DNA of 15,868 bases from JAAZPT01 sp034180455 (GTDB lineage Bacteria; Bacillota; Clostridia; Christensenellales; Aristaeellaceae). The DNA lies in contig JAXFOG010000001.1 of the NCBI GenBank assembly GCA_034180455.1, positions 1-15,868 on the forward strand, read 5' to 3'. The position numbers and the translations under genes are program-made. This document shows, piece after piece, positions 6,022 to 14,229 of this stretch (its first letter is position 1; the number at the start of each line of letters is the position of its first letter). The notes under the pieces were generated by a model. It was not told the origin of the DNA. It ran no database searches and worked only from the letters and a program-made list of their open reading frames with translations.

Positions 6022-7407
6022 ATGACAGGTATTTCATTAATAATTGCTTTTATTATTGCAATAATCGTCATGATAGTGGCTATATCCAAGTTTAAGGTTC
6101 ATCCTTTCCTTGCTATTATGGCCGTATCACTAATCTTAGGTTTACTAGCAGGTATTCCTCTGGTAGACAAAGAGATTGATGGTGTAAAGCGCATGGGGCT
6201 TGCAAATGTTATAGGTGCAGGCTTCTCTGGCACATTTACAAGTATAGGTATAGTTATCATACTTGGTGCCCTAATCGGTAGCATACTTGAGAAAACAGGT
6301 GCTGCTCTTAAACTAGCAGACATGGTAATTAAACTCGTAGGCAAGAACCATCCAGAGCTAGCAATGGAGCTCATGGGCTGGGTAGTATCTATTCCAGTAT
6401 TCTGCGATTCTGGCTTTGTTATTCTTAACCCTATAAGAAAAGCTCTTGTTCAAAGATCTGGCGTAAGCTCTGTTGCTATGTCAGTAGCTTTGTCTTGTGG
6501 CTTGTACATAAGCCATGTATTTATTCCACCAACACCAGGTCCTATCGCTGCAGCTAACACATTGGGAGTTGGCGAAAACTTGCTACTCGTAATGGGCATG
6601 GGCGCACTTTGCTCCATACTTCCTCTTTGTGCAGGTATTTTGTATGCTTTATTCATAGGCAAGCGTGTTAAGGCAGCTGACGAAGCAGATAAGTCTGAGC
6701 TAAGCAAAACTTATGATGAACTTATTAAAGAATATGGCAAACTTCCAAGTGGATTTATGGCAATCGCTCCTATTATTGTTCCAATAATACTCATGGCATT
6801 AAGCTCCATAGTTTCCATGGCAAAGGGCACAGGCTTTATTGCTGAATTGATCAAATTCTTAGGAACTCCTATTATTGCTCTTGCAGTAGGTACAATATTT
6901 GGCATATTCCAGCTTGCTGGTGCAGAAAAAATGCCTGAGTTCAACGCAATTACAGAAAATACTCTAAAGACCGTTGGCCCAATTCTGTTTATCACAGCTG
7001 CAGGTGGCGTTCTAGGTAAAGTAATTGCAAGCTCTGATATGATCAACTATATCAAGCTCCATGCAGAAACAATGAAAACCATAGGAATATTCTTCCCGTT
7101 CTTGCTAGCAGCAATACTAAAGACTGCACAAGGATCTTCCACAGTAGCTATTACAACTACAGCTGGTATGGTAGCTCCATTACTCGCAACCCTTGGCTTT
7201 GTAACTCCAGTACAGGTAAGCTTGGTAGTTATGGCTATTGGTGCAGGTGCTATGACAGTATCTCATGCAAATGATAGTTACTTCTGGGTTGTAAGCAACT
7301 TTGGTGCAATGACTGCAGAGCAAGGATATAAAACTCAAACAGTTGCAACACTTATATTAGGTATAGCAGGTATTATTGAAATATTCTTACTGTCATTGAT
7401 ATTCTAA
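6022..7407 (+). CDS. GntP-family proton/sugar-acid symporter (probable glycerate permease)
   Basis: A 461-residue integral membrane protein with about 12 hydrophobic segments, the usual length for the gluconate:H+ symporter (GntP) family. Family motifs visible: PVFCDSGFVIL (125-135), IPPTPGPIAAANTLG (168-182), AQGSSTVAITTTAG (369-382) and SHANDSYFWVV (414-424). A hydrophilic loop (about 213-240: KRVKAADEADKSELSKTYDELIKEYGK) separates the halves. Members carry gluconate, idonate, fructuronate or glycerate. The downstream glycerate kinase, 16 bases away, and the upstream CdaR-type regulator make glycerate the best guess for the substrate, but sequence alone does not prove it. Start supported by AGGAGG five bases upstream. 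Confidence 0.92.
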   Translation: MTGISLIIAFIIAIIVMIVAISKFKVHPFLAIMAVSLILGLLAGIPLVDKEIDGVKRMGLANVIGAGFSGTFTSIGIVIILGALIGSILEKTGAALKLADMVIKLVGKNHPELAMELMGWVVSIPVFCDSGFVILNPIRKALVQRSGVSSVAMSVALSCGLYISHVFIPPTPGPIAAANTLGVGENLLLVMGMGALCSILPLCAGILYALFIGKRVKAADEADKSELSKTYDELIKEYGKLPSGFMAIAPIIVPIILMALSSIVSMAKGTGFIAELIKFLGTPIIALAVGTIFGIFQLAGAEKMPEFNAITENTLKTVGPILFITAAGGVLGKVIASSDMINYIKLHAETMKTIGIFFPFLLAAILKTAQGSSTVAITTTAGMVAPLLATLGFVTPVQVSLVVMAIGAGAMTVSHANDSYFWVVSNFGAMTAEQGYKTQTVATLILGIAGIIEIFLLSLIF

Positions 7408-7423
7408 ATTTTTGGAGGTCAAT

Positions 7424-8557
7424 GTGAAATTTTTATTCGCATCAGACTCTTTTAAAGGCTCCCTAAGTTCTGTCAAATGTGCAGAACTTTTGGAGCAAGT
7501 TATGAAAGAAATTTTTCCAAACGCCACATCTGACAGCATAGAGATAGCCGATGGAGGAGAAGGCACTTGCGAAGCCGTATTGAACTCCGTTGGAGGAGAA
7601 TCAATAGAGCTAGAGGTGCTGGATCCTTTGCTAAGGCCAATAAAAGCACATTATGCAAGACTTAAAGATGGCAGAACACTTATGGAGATGGCAAGCGCCT
7701 CGGGGCTTACATTGCTAGAGCCTGGTGAGCGTAATCCTTTGGAAACAAGCTCGTATGGAACTGGTCAAATGATAAAGCATGCTCTTGATATGGGTAGCCG
7801 CGACATAAGCATTGCCATAGGAGGTTCAGCCACAAATGATGGTGGTACTGGTGCAATAAGAGCGCTTGGAGCAAGGTTCCTGGATTCTTTAGGAAACGAG
7901 CTCCAGGGTTGTGGAAAAGATTTAGAAAAAATTGCTGAAATTGACTTGTCGGGTTTGGATAAACGCATAGCAGAGTGCAAATTTACAGTAATGTGTGATG
8001 TAACCAATGTGCTTTGTGGTGAGCATGGCGCAACATATACATTTGGTATGCAGAAGGGTGCCGATGATGAAAAACTAGCCCAGCTAGAAAAAGGTATGAA
8101 AAATTACAGAGATCACCTTAAAAAGTTATTTAATGTGGACTGTGATTCAATACAGGGTGCTGGCGCTGCAGGTGGACTTGGTGCTGCCTTGATGCTGTTT
8201 TTGAAGGCTCAACCACGCAGAGGAATAGAGTCAGTGCTAGAGTTAGTGCGCTTTGATGAAAGAATTGCCGATGTTGACTATGTTATCACAGGTGAAGGTG
8301 CCACAGACTGGCAGAGCTGCTATGGTAAAGTGCTTCATGGCATAGGTACACACTGCAAGGCAAAGGGTATTCCAGCCTTTGCAATAGTTGGCTCTATGGG
8401 TAAAGGTGCAGAAGATATCTTTGAACATGGAATAGAGAGCATTGTTACTACTGTAAATGCGCCTATGTCTTTGGATTGTGCTATGCAAAATGCTGAAGCT
8501 CTATATAAGAGCGCAGCAAATAGACTATTTAGAATAATTAAATTTGCCTGCAAATAA
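7424..8557 (+). CDS. glxK: Glycerate kinase (GlxK/GarK family)
   Basis: This enzyme phosphorylates D-glycerate with ATP, giving 2-phosphoglycerate in the GarK/GlxK class, which then enters lower glycolysis. The 377-residue protein is full length. Motifs: ASDSFKGSLSS (6-16), IADGGEGT (41-48), the Gly-rich IGGSATNDGGTG (132-143), GAGAAGGLGAAL and the ITGEGATDWQS block in the C-terminal part. I place the start at GTG 7424, because GGAGG (7414-7418) lies five bases upstream and family members begin with a short Lys-Phe/Ile strand before the DSFKGS motif. The in-frame TTG at 7412 overlaps the Shine-Dalgarno. It follows gntP by 16 bases, so both form one transcript, closed by the hairpin at 8573. 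Confidence 0.93.
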   Translation: MKFLFASDSFKGSLSSVKCAELLEQVMKEIFPNATSDSIEIADGGEGTCEAVLNSVGGESIELEVLDPLLRPIKAHYARLKDGRTLMEMASASGLTLLEPGERNPLETSSYGTGQMIKHALDMGSRDISIAIGGSATNDGGTGAIRALGARFLDSLGNELQGCGKDLEKIAEIDLSGLDKRIAECKFTVMCDVTNVLCGEHGATYTFGMQKGADDEKLAQLEKGMKNYRDHLKKLFNVDCDSIQGAGAAGGLGAALMLFLKAQPRRGIESVLELVRFDERIADVDYVITGEGATDWQSCYGKVLHGIGTHCKAKGIPAFAIVGSMGKGAEDIFEHGIESIVTTVNAPMSLDCAMQNAEALYKSAANRLFRIIKFACK

Positions 8558-8572
8558 TTATTATGCAATATT

Positions 8573-8601
8573 AAAAGCCAGCGTATTTTACGCTGGCTTT
8601 T
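8573..8601. terminator. Strong terminator after glxK, probably bidirectional
   Basis: AAAAGCCAGCGTA (8573-8585) pairs perfectly with TACGCTGGCTTTT (8589-8601) around a 3-base loop. It sits between the convergent glxK and acyltransferase genes. The A-run at the left gives a T-run on the minus strand as well. Confidence 0.9.
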
Positions 8602-8648
8602 ATGTATAAGAAAAATCAAATTATTTACTTAAAATCATTATAAAAAAC

Positions 8649-9422
8649 TCAAAATTTCTTTTTTTCTGGTTCTATATTTTTGGAATTGTGTGGATTAAAA
8701 ATAATCGAGCGCTCATATTCCCAATCAAGTGGAGGATATTCCTTTAATCTATTCCATAGCCTTGTTCTTTCATATTCTATATCAATATTGGCACGTTTAT
8801 ATATTCCTTGAGATTCCCATTGTAACCAGCGTTCAGTAGCCATAATATCTCGCAAGTTGTTTATTGCAGATATCCTATCTTCAAAATTATCATGCATTGT
8901 AGCGCCATAACGGATATTAACAGTTTTTTTATTATCATCATATTCCATAAGCATGGGAATGATCTGAGCACCAGTTTTGAAAGCTGTATTAACAACTCCC
9001 CATTTCATAGGCAACATAAGTAGATTTTCACTTAAATTCCATGTGCCCTCTGGAAACCATAGTATTTCTTGGTTGCTTTTTAGATTATCTTCAATTATAG
9101 CTACTGCTTTTCTAGAGTCTGCTTTGTCCTTTCTATCTATCCATATAACTTTCATGGCATCAAACCATAATCTGTCAATAAAATATAGGTTTTGTCTACC
9201 AGAAACTGTCTTTACTGGATGTCCTATTGCTCTAAGTGCAATAGGAAAATCAAAAAAGCGTTGATGATTTAGCACCCAAATTATTGGAGCGTCCTTATAG
9301 ATTTTTGGGTGATTAACAAAGTTTATTTTATATGGTGCTTTTATAGTTGATAGCTTTACCAACAATTTCCATAAAAGAGAAATTTTTTTAGACAATGCTC
9401 TATCCTTTTTTGTTTTGATCAT
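8649..9422 (-). CDS. PlsC-like 1-acyl-glycerol-3-phosphate acyltransferase
   Basis: A 257-residue acyltransferase of the PlsC/LPLAT family, which moves an acyl chain onto lysophosphatidate or a related acceptor at the membrane. Catalytic motif I, His-x4-Asp, is Asn-His-Gln-Arg-Phe-Phe-Asp (His53, Asp58). Motif II is near Ser-Gly-Arg-Gln-Asn-Leu (74-79). Motif III is Phe-Pro-Glu-Gly-Thr (123-127), and a motif IV-like Ile-Ile-Pro-Met is near 154-157. The long C-terminal extension (about 165-257, Trp/Tyr/Arg-rich) is not part of the core and resembles the less-studied LPLAT group rather than canonical PlsC, so the acceptor is uncertain. The start is taken at the ATG with TTTTAGG upstream. An in-frame TTG at 9440 lies inside a hairpin and has no ribosome binding site. 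Confidence 0.82.
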   Translation of the reverse strand: MIKTKKDRALSKKISLLWKLLVKLSTIKAPYKINFVNHPKIYKDAPIIWVLNHQRFFDFPIALRAIGHPVKTVSGRQNLYFIDRLWFDAMKVIWIDRKDKADSRKAVAIIEDNLKSNQEILWFPEGTWNLSENLLMLPMKWGVVNTAFKTGAQIIPMLMEYDDNKKTVNIRYGATMHDNFEDRISAINNLRDIMATERWLQWESQGIYKRANIDIEYERTRLWNRLKEYPPLDWEYERSIIFNPHNSKNIEPEKKKF

Positions 9423-9425
9423 TAC

Positions 9426-9440
9426 TTGCCTAAAAGGCAA
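9426..9440 (-). promoter_or_regulatory. Small hairpin over the acyltransferase ribosome binding site
   Basis: On the minus strand TTGCCT-TTT-AGGCAA forms a perfect 6-bp stem with a 3-base loop. The AGG, the only Shine-Dalgarno candidate for the ATG at 9422, lies in the 3' arm. Folding would hide it and lower translation. Confidence 0.4.
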
Positions 9441-9445
9441 TATTT

Positions 9446-9474
9446 ATAATAATTCAAATAGAAACAATAATCAA
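9446..9474 (-). promoter_or_regulatory. Promoter of the acyltransferase gene
   Basis: Minus-strand TTGATT (plus 9469-9474), a 17-base spacer and TATTAT (plus 9446-9451). It starts right after the terminator of the NADH oxidase gene, so the acyltransferase is probably transcribed separately. Confidence 0.45.
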
Positions 9475-9481
9475 ATAAAAA

Positions 9482-9503
9482 AGACAGCGTAGGTACGCTG
9501 TCT
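9482..9503 (-). terminator. Terminator of the NADH oxidase gene
   Basis: AGACAGCGTA and TACGCTGTCT form a perfect 10-bp stem with a 2-base GG/CC centre. On the minus strand it is followed by TTTTTATTTG, a good T-tract. Confidence 0.9.
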
Positions 9504-9518
9504 ATTTAATAAGTAATT

Positions 9519-10847
9519 TTATTTAGCCGTTAAAGCAGCCATTGTAATATAGTTGTATGGTTGATTGAAGTGAGGCAGGAAGAATATATCAAGCAAGGAT
9601 AGCTTGTCTATTGTTATCTTCTCCTGTATTGCCAGTGAGAACATGTGGTTTAGCATACTCATATCATAGTTACTAGCACATTGCATACCAAGTACGCGTC
9701 TTGTCTTTGCATCATATACTATCTTTATCTTTACCTTGTCATTTTCACGCATAAATGCAGGTCTTTGTAGATCTTCCCATGTAGTTGATTTTACTTCAAA
9801 GCCAAGTTTTTTTGCTCTAGCTTCATTAAGGCCTGTGCTTATCATTTTAAGATCCCAAATATTTATACCATTTGAGCCCTGTACACCAATACCCTCAAGA
9901 TCTGTACCACAAACATTATGCGCAGCAATAATACCAGTTCTTACAGCATTTGTTGCAAGAGCAATGTAGCTTGTATCTTGTAGAGCATTATCATATACAG
10001 TTGCACAGTCGCCAATTGCATATACGTCTTTATCACTTGTTTGTTGATGCTTGTCTACCAAATATGCACCATTTTTGAAAAGCTCCAAGTGATTTTTGCC
10101 AAGCTCACTATTTGGTCTAAAGCCTATGCAAAGTATTAGCATATCTGTTTTGAATTCGCCCTTTGTTGTGCGTACACCATTTACACGCTTATCGCCTAGA
10201 ACTTCTACTAGTGTTTCGCCAAAATGTAAGTCTACGCCATGCTTTTTAAGGTTATCTTCCATAAGGGTAGTAAATTCTTCATCATAATATGTGCTTAGGC
10301 AATGATCCATATTATCTACCAAACTTACTTCCTTGCCACGACGCTTAAAGGCTTCTGCAACTTCTACACCTATGTATCCAGCACCTACTACTGTTACATG
10401 ATGAATGTCAGGGTTTGCAAGCTCCTTATCAATTTCAAGTGCATTTTGGAATAGCTTTACCAAATGAACACCGTCTTTATCAAGACCATTTATCTTTGGC
10501 TGAATTGGCAGTGAGCCAGTTGCAAGAATAAGTTTGTCATAGCTATCTTGACCTTCGCCCTCTGCATTTTTGTAATATACTATCTTGTTCTCAAAGTCAA
10601 TGTGTGTAACATCTGTCTTAACGTTTATTTTTGCGCCTTGAGCCTTTAGTGTATCTGGATTGGTGTAGAATAATCCTTCATAGCCATCTATCTGACCACC
10701 AAGCCATAGGGCTGTGCCACAACCCAAGAAGCTTATGTTGTCATTGCGCTCGTACATTGTTACTTGATTCTCTGGATAATGAGACAGTATTGTGGTAATT
10801 GCAGCATTACCAGCGTGATTTGATCCAATAACTATAATTTTTGCCAT
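9519..10847 (-). CDS. nox: NADH oxidase (FAD-dependent, single-cysteine disulfide reductase family)
   Basis: A 442-residue flavoprotein close to the water-forming NADH oxidases of lactic bacteria and Clostridia, which reduce O2 with NADH. Visible parts: an N-terminal FAD Rossmann motif, Ile-Val-Ile-Gly-Ser-Asn-His-Ala-Gly (5-13); the redox-active Cys43 in SFLGCGTALWLGG, oxidised to sulfenate during catalysis; ATGS (109-112); the NADH Rossmann motif VVGAGYIGVEVAE (153-165); FAD-ribityl YAIGDCA (276-282); and the C-terminal dimerisation domain (about 320-442), ending near PHFNQPYNYI. CoA-disulfide or polysulfide reductases share this layout, so the precise reaction is the main uncertainty. The start has GGAGAG about 5 bases upstream. 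The gene stands alone, divergent from the beta-helix surface protein. Likely role: oxygen tolerance or NAD+ regeneration. Confidence 0.88.
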   Translation of the reverse strand: MAKIIVIGSNHAGNAAITTILSHYPENQVTMYERNDNISFLGCGTALWLGGQIDGYEGLFYTNPDTLKAQGAKINVKTDVTHIDFENKIVYYKNAEGEGQDSYDKLILATGSLPIQPKINGLDKDGVHLVKLFQNALEIDKELANPDIHHVTVVGAGYIGVEVAEAFKRRGKEVSLVDNMDHCLSTYYDEEFTTLMEDNLKKHGVDLHFGETLVEVLGDKRVNGVRTTKGEFKTDMLILCIGFRPNSELGKNHLELFKNGAYLVDKHQQTSDKDVYAIGDCATVYDNALQDTSYIALATNAVRTGIIAAHNVCGTDLEGIGVQGSNGINIWDLKMISTGLNEARAKKLGFEVKSTTWEDLQRPAFMRENDKVKIKIVYDAKTRRVLGMQCASNYDMSMLNHMFSLAIQEKITIDKLSLLDIFFLPHFNQPYNYITMAALTAK

Positions 10848-10862
10848 AATACTCTCCTTTGA

Positions 10863-10891
10863 ATTATAACTTTATATATATCTATACCCAA
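10863..10891 (-). promoter_or_regulatory. Possible promoter of nox
   Basis: Minus-strand TTGGGT (plus 10886-10891), a 17-base spacer and a perfect TATAAT (plus 10863-10868). Transcription would begin only about 10 bases before the ATG, with the Shine-Dalgarno at the very 5' end, so this assignment is tentative. Confidence 0.3.
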
Positions 10892-10977
10892 TTTAACATA
10901 TAATAAAACAAAAATCTTAAAAATTTATTAAAACATTACGAAAAAACCCTATTTTATTAGTAAATTAAAAGTTAATG

Positions 10978-10986
10978 TGATATAAT
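10978..10986 (+). promoter_or_regulatory. Extended -10 promoter of the surface-protein gene
   Basis: TGaTATAAT, an extended -10, about 42 bases before the ATG. No good -35 is present 17 bases upstream (TAGTAA at 10958-10963), so it would rely on the extended -10 or an activator. AGGGGGA (11018-11024) is the ribosome binding site. Confidence 0.5.
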
Positions 10987-11027
10987 TACTTGATAATAAA
11001 TACTAGTCAATTTTGCTAGGGGGATTT

Positions 11028-14000
11028 ATGAAAAAATTAAGATTTTTATTATTGGCTATAATATGCGTTGTAGCAATTTTGCCACAGGCCTATTCAGCAA
11101 CATTATATCCAGAAAGCATTGATGAGATGCTTGTTATGGTTGAGTCTGCTTCTGATGGCGATGTTGTAGACCTTGTAAAGCTTTATAGCAAAGAGGGCTA
11201 CAAAAACTATACAATAAAGAATGCAAAAGTTATTAATGTAAATAACAATATTAAAATTACATCTAGTGACCCTATAAACAAAGATCTTGCAGAACCAGTG
11301 GGCGATTTTATAGAATCAAAAAAATATTTTTCTAAGTCCAGAGGGGTAGCTATATCTAATGTTTCATTTAATGTTGCCTCAGGGAAAACGCTTACAATAG
11401 AAGGCTTTTCACATTTTAGAGGTGGTTCAGATGCACCTGTAATACAGGGTAATGGCAATCTTGTAATAAATAATAGAGTTAGTATAGAAGCAAAAAATGG
11501 CAATGCTGCAATATCCCTACCAAATGGCGAAGTAAGTATAAACAATGTAATGTCTTATGCTGGCGAAGAAAATACTGGCAAATATTACACTTCATACGGT
11601 CAGCGACTGCAATATCTAGTATCACTAAACTATAGGAGCAGCATAAGAGGCGGAAATTCTACCAATGGTAATGGTGGAGAAGCTATTTTAGCACGCTCGG
11701 TTATAATAAATCAGAGCGATCTAGATTTTAGTAAATCAGGGTCCTATGTAGCACGTGGCTTATTTATAAGAGGTGGCAACAGCACTAAAGAAAACGGCTT
11801 AGGTGGTATTGCAATATCAGCTGAAAATGTAAAAGTAGACCTTAGCGCCGAAAGAAAAGACAATGGGTCTAGTCCCGTAATAGTTGGTGGAAGTGGAGGC
11901 TACCCAGCCCAAGCAATTAAAGGAAAAAATATTGATATACTATGTGCAAACAACAATAAGATATATGGTGGTACAGGCGTTAATATAAAGTTAGGAGATA
12001 GTCTAAAAATACCTGAGGAGTATTATTGTGGTGCCATAGACGTACAAGATGGTGGTAAACTAGACTATGGTTCAAAACCCATTACAGCAAATCAAGATAC
12101 ATCATTAAATTCCGTAACAGGATTTGATTCTAAAGGCGTTGATTGTGGAAGTGATGAAGATGTTGTTGAATATTTCAGAGAAAAAAGGTGGACTAATTTC
12201 TATGGTCCAACGATACTTGCAAGAGGCAATGCAAATGTGAATATTCACAGAGGAAAGATATTTGGTATAGGCTCAAGTTACTTTATGCCACCGTCTGCTG
12301 CCGATAAAGATTTATTAGAAAAACTGCCAATTTCACCTGTTATAGAGATGGGTACAGGCCTACTAAATATAGGTATCCCATCTCAAAAAGATGAAATAAG
12401 TATATCGGGGCCCATGCATAGATGCAATACATTTGAAGCTGCTGTGCTATCAAGAGGTGATGTAAATATGTATGGCAAGAACACTTCTATTGAACATACT
12501 GTTTTTGTTGGTATAAACGATCAAAAAGGATATTCTGAGAACAAGATTGCTCCTAAGGTTGGAGGAGCTGGAATAAAGACTCCTGGAGAAGTGCTTATAG
12601 ATGGTGCACATGTAAGTGGAAGCTATATAGATAATATCCAATCTGATGGTGGAGCTCGCAAAAATGAATATAGATTTGGATCGGGTATAGCTGATGCCAA
12701 AAAAGTTACTATCCGTAATGGATCTGTGGTAGAGGGAGCTGGATATATAAATTATAATAAATATGAGAGAGTATATATGTATAGTGAATCCAACACTTCA
12801 ACAGGCTATGGCCTTGAAAATGTAGGAGAGGTAAACATAATAAATTCTAGAGTACATGGAGGAGACATGCTTACCTATCCTGAACGTTGTGGAGGAGTGT
12901 CTTGTCAGGGTAAGGGCGTAGCAGCTGCTGCCATAAGTGGAGCAACAAAAGTAAACGTTGAGGGTGATTCTATTATAATGGGAGGTAGCTCTGTTGGTAT
13001 TAATAGACAGGGATTGGTATTCTCGGGACATCTGCAAGCTGGAAATGGAATAGAAAAAATCAGCGATAGCATAGTTGTAAAAGGTGATGCAAAGATATAC
13101 GGAGGTGGTAGCTCAACCAAAGCTGGCAATGGAATTGCAGATAGCAAGAATGTTTATTTGCAAGGTGATGCTGGAAAGACACCCACTGTATTTGGAGGAG
13201 GCTGTAGATATACTACTGACACTAAGACAGAAAAGGCAGGGTCTGGCATATATAATATTGAAAATGCTGTGATCACTGCAGGTAATATACAGTCGGGAAA
13301 CATGTTAAATGAAGTTTACTTGCCCGAGCTTAAAAAAATGATGCATCCAAGAACTGTAAGCTCAGGATTTGTAGGTACATCACCTGATGAACCAGCTATA
13401 TTTGCTACTGGTAAGGTGATTATTGATGGAGATGAGCAGTATACTCCGCATGTGATGTCTTATTATAATATAGTGAGCCTTATTACAAGGAAACCTATAT
13501 GCTCTGTAAAACTTTCGGAATCGGGATCGCTGTATATAGGTAAAGCTAATGTCTATTCTGGAGGAAACAATAGATATCGCAGATCGAATGTATTATTAGA
13601 AGGTGGAAAGTATCACGTTGATGTACTGAAAGAGAACAATATTAATTCTTATATACCTGATAACGATACCATTAGATATAACTCTCAAAACTCCGTTGCA
13701 CTTTACAGAATTTTATGTAAAGATGAAGATGGAACATATAAAGATGCAAATAATTTAACAAGCTCTAGTGCGTACGATGATTGCTTTAAAAACGATAAAG
13801 GAATACATCTGTACAAGGAAGATGTTGCTCTTTCCACAGAGGTTAATAAGAAAGCTTTGCTTAGAAAGCTTGATTCTCAGGGCATGAACCACATAGAGAT
13901 AAATATGCAAGGCAAGATTGGATTCATGGCAAACGATAATATCATAGTAGATGAGCCTCAGGCTGATACAGATAATGTCAATCTTAAATATCCCCAGACT

Positions 14001-14081
14001 GGAGATAATATAGATGTATGGATTATGCTCTTGATGCTTAGCATGATAACTATGATAGGTTTAAAGAAAAGATTTTCATAA
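11028..14081 (+). CDS. Large secreted beta-helix-like surface protein with YPQTG sorting signal
   Basis: A 1017-residue exported protein. Residues 1-23 form a signal peptide (MKK, hydrophobic core, Ala-Tyr-Ser-Ala). Ala-Thr-Leu-Tyr-Pro-Glu-Ser-Ile-Asp-Glu-Met-Leu follows, with Asp-Gly-Asp at 43-45, the usual entry of pectate-lyase-like right-handed beta-helices. From about 105 to 800 there are irregular repeats built on Ile-x-Gly-Gly-(Asn/Ser)-Ser, a Gly-rich turn, Gly-Ile or Ala-Ile, then Asn-Val-x-Ile strands; the clearest copies are near 205-227, 245-270, 283-304, 549-572 and 689-712. Ten cysteines remain in the mature part (for example 621, 626, 726, 825), many for a Gram-positive surface protein. 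The C-terminus has Tyr-Pro-Gln-Thr-Gly (988-992), a hydrophobic segment and Lys-Lys-Arg-Phe-Ser, a sorting signal of non-LPXTG type. Probable wall-anchored adhesin or surface polysaccharide-binding protein; ligand unknown. No sortase is in the window. Confidence 0.82.
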   Translation: MKKLRFLLLAIICVVAILPQAYSATLYPESIDEMLVMVESASDGDVVDLVKLYSKEGYKNYTIKNAKVINVNNNIKITSSDPINKDLAEPVGDFIESKKYFSKSRGVAISNVSFNVASGKTLTIEGFSHFRGGSDAPVIQGNGNLVINNRVSIEAKNGNAAISLPNGEVSINNVMSYAGEENTGKYYTSYGQRLQYLVSLNYRSSIRGGNSTNGNGGEAILARSVIINQSDLDFSKSGSYVARGLFIRGGNSTKENGLGGIAISAENVKVDLSAERKDNGSSPVIVGGSGGYPAQAIKGKNIDILCANNNKIYGGTGVNIKLGDSLKIPEEYYCGAIDVQDGGKLDYGSKPITANQDTSLNSVTGFDSKGVDCGSDEDVVEYFREKRWTNFYGPTILARGNANVNIHRGKIFGIGSSYFMPPSAADKDLLEKLPISPVIEMGTGLLNIGIPSQKDEISISGPMHRCNTFEAAVLSRGDVNMYGKNTSIEHTVFVGINDQKGYSENKIAPKVGGAGIKTPGEVLIDGAHVSGSYIDNIQSDGGARKNEYRFGSGIADAKKVTIRNGSVVEGAGYINYNKYERVYMYSESNTSTGYGLENVGEVNIINSRVHGGDMLTYPERCGGVSCQGKGVAAAAISGATKVNVEGDSIIMGGSSVGINRQGLVFSGHLQAGNGIEKISDSIVVKGDAKIYGGGSSTKAGNGIADSKNVYLQGDAGKTPTVFGGGCRYTTDTKTEKAGSGIYNIENAVITAGNIQSGNMLNEVYLPELKKMMHPRTVSSGFVGTSPDEPAIFATGKVIIDGDEQYTPHVMSYYNIVSLITRKPICSVKLSESGSLYIGKANVYSGGNNRYRRSNVLLEGGKYHVDVLKENNINSYIPDNDTIRYNSQNSVALYRILCKDEDGTYKDANNLTSSSAYDDCFKNDKGIHLYKEDVALSTEVNKKALLRKLDSQGMNHIEINMQGKIGFMANDNIIVDEPQADTDNVNLKYPQTGDNIDVWIMLLMLSMITMIGLKKRFS

Positions 14082-14087
14082 ATAAAC

Positions 14088-14116
14088 AAAGCCTTGTGTA
14101 AATACACAAGGCTTTT
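14088..14116 (+). terminator. Terminator of the surface-protein gene
   Basis: AAAGCCTTGTGTA (14088-14100) pairs perfectly with TACACAAGGCTTT (14103-14115) across a 2-base centre, with one further T, starting 6 bases after the stop codon. Confidence 0.9.
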
Positions 14117-14197
14117 AATATAGTATTAATAATTGTTTTTCGTTGCTTTATATAAAACATCCATATTCAATAAAAAAATATGATTTAATAAAAAAAG

Positions 14198-14206
14198 TGT
14201 TATAAT
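14198..14206 (+). promoter_or_regulatory. Extended -10 promoter of the MFS gene
   Basis: TGtTATAAT lies 23 bases before the ATG at 14230. No clear -35 is present (best is ATGATT around 14180). GGAG (14221-14224) is the ribosome binding site, five bases before the ATG. Confidence 0.5.
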
Positions 14207-14229
14207 TAAAAAAATTATTTGGAGAACTT

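Noticed and set aside
7412..7423. TTG start for glycerate kinase giving four extra residues
   Set aside because: It overlaps the GGAGG Shine-Dalgarno; the GTG at 7424 is correctly spaced and matches family N-termini.
10880..10920. Possible Rex (NADH/NAD+) operator upstream of nox
   Set aside because: Only a half-match to the TTGTTAA/TTAACAA type palindrome could be seen (GTTAAAT on the minus strand); the second arm is missing.
11640..13260. Repeated Gly-rich segments considered as a CRISPR or tandem DNA repeat
   Set aside because: Repeats are seen at protein level only, vary in length and sequence, and stay in one long open frame.
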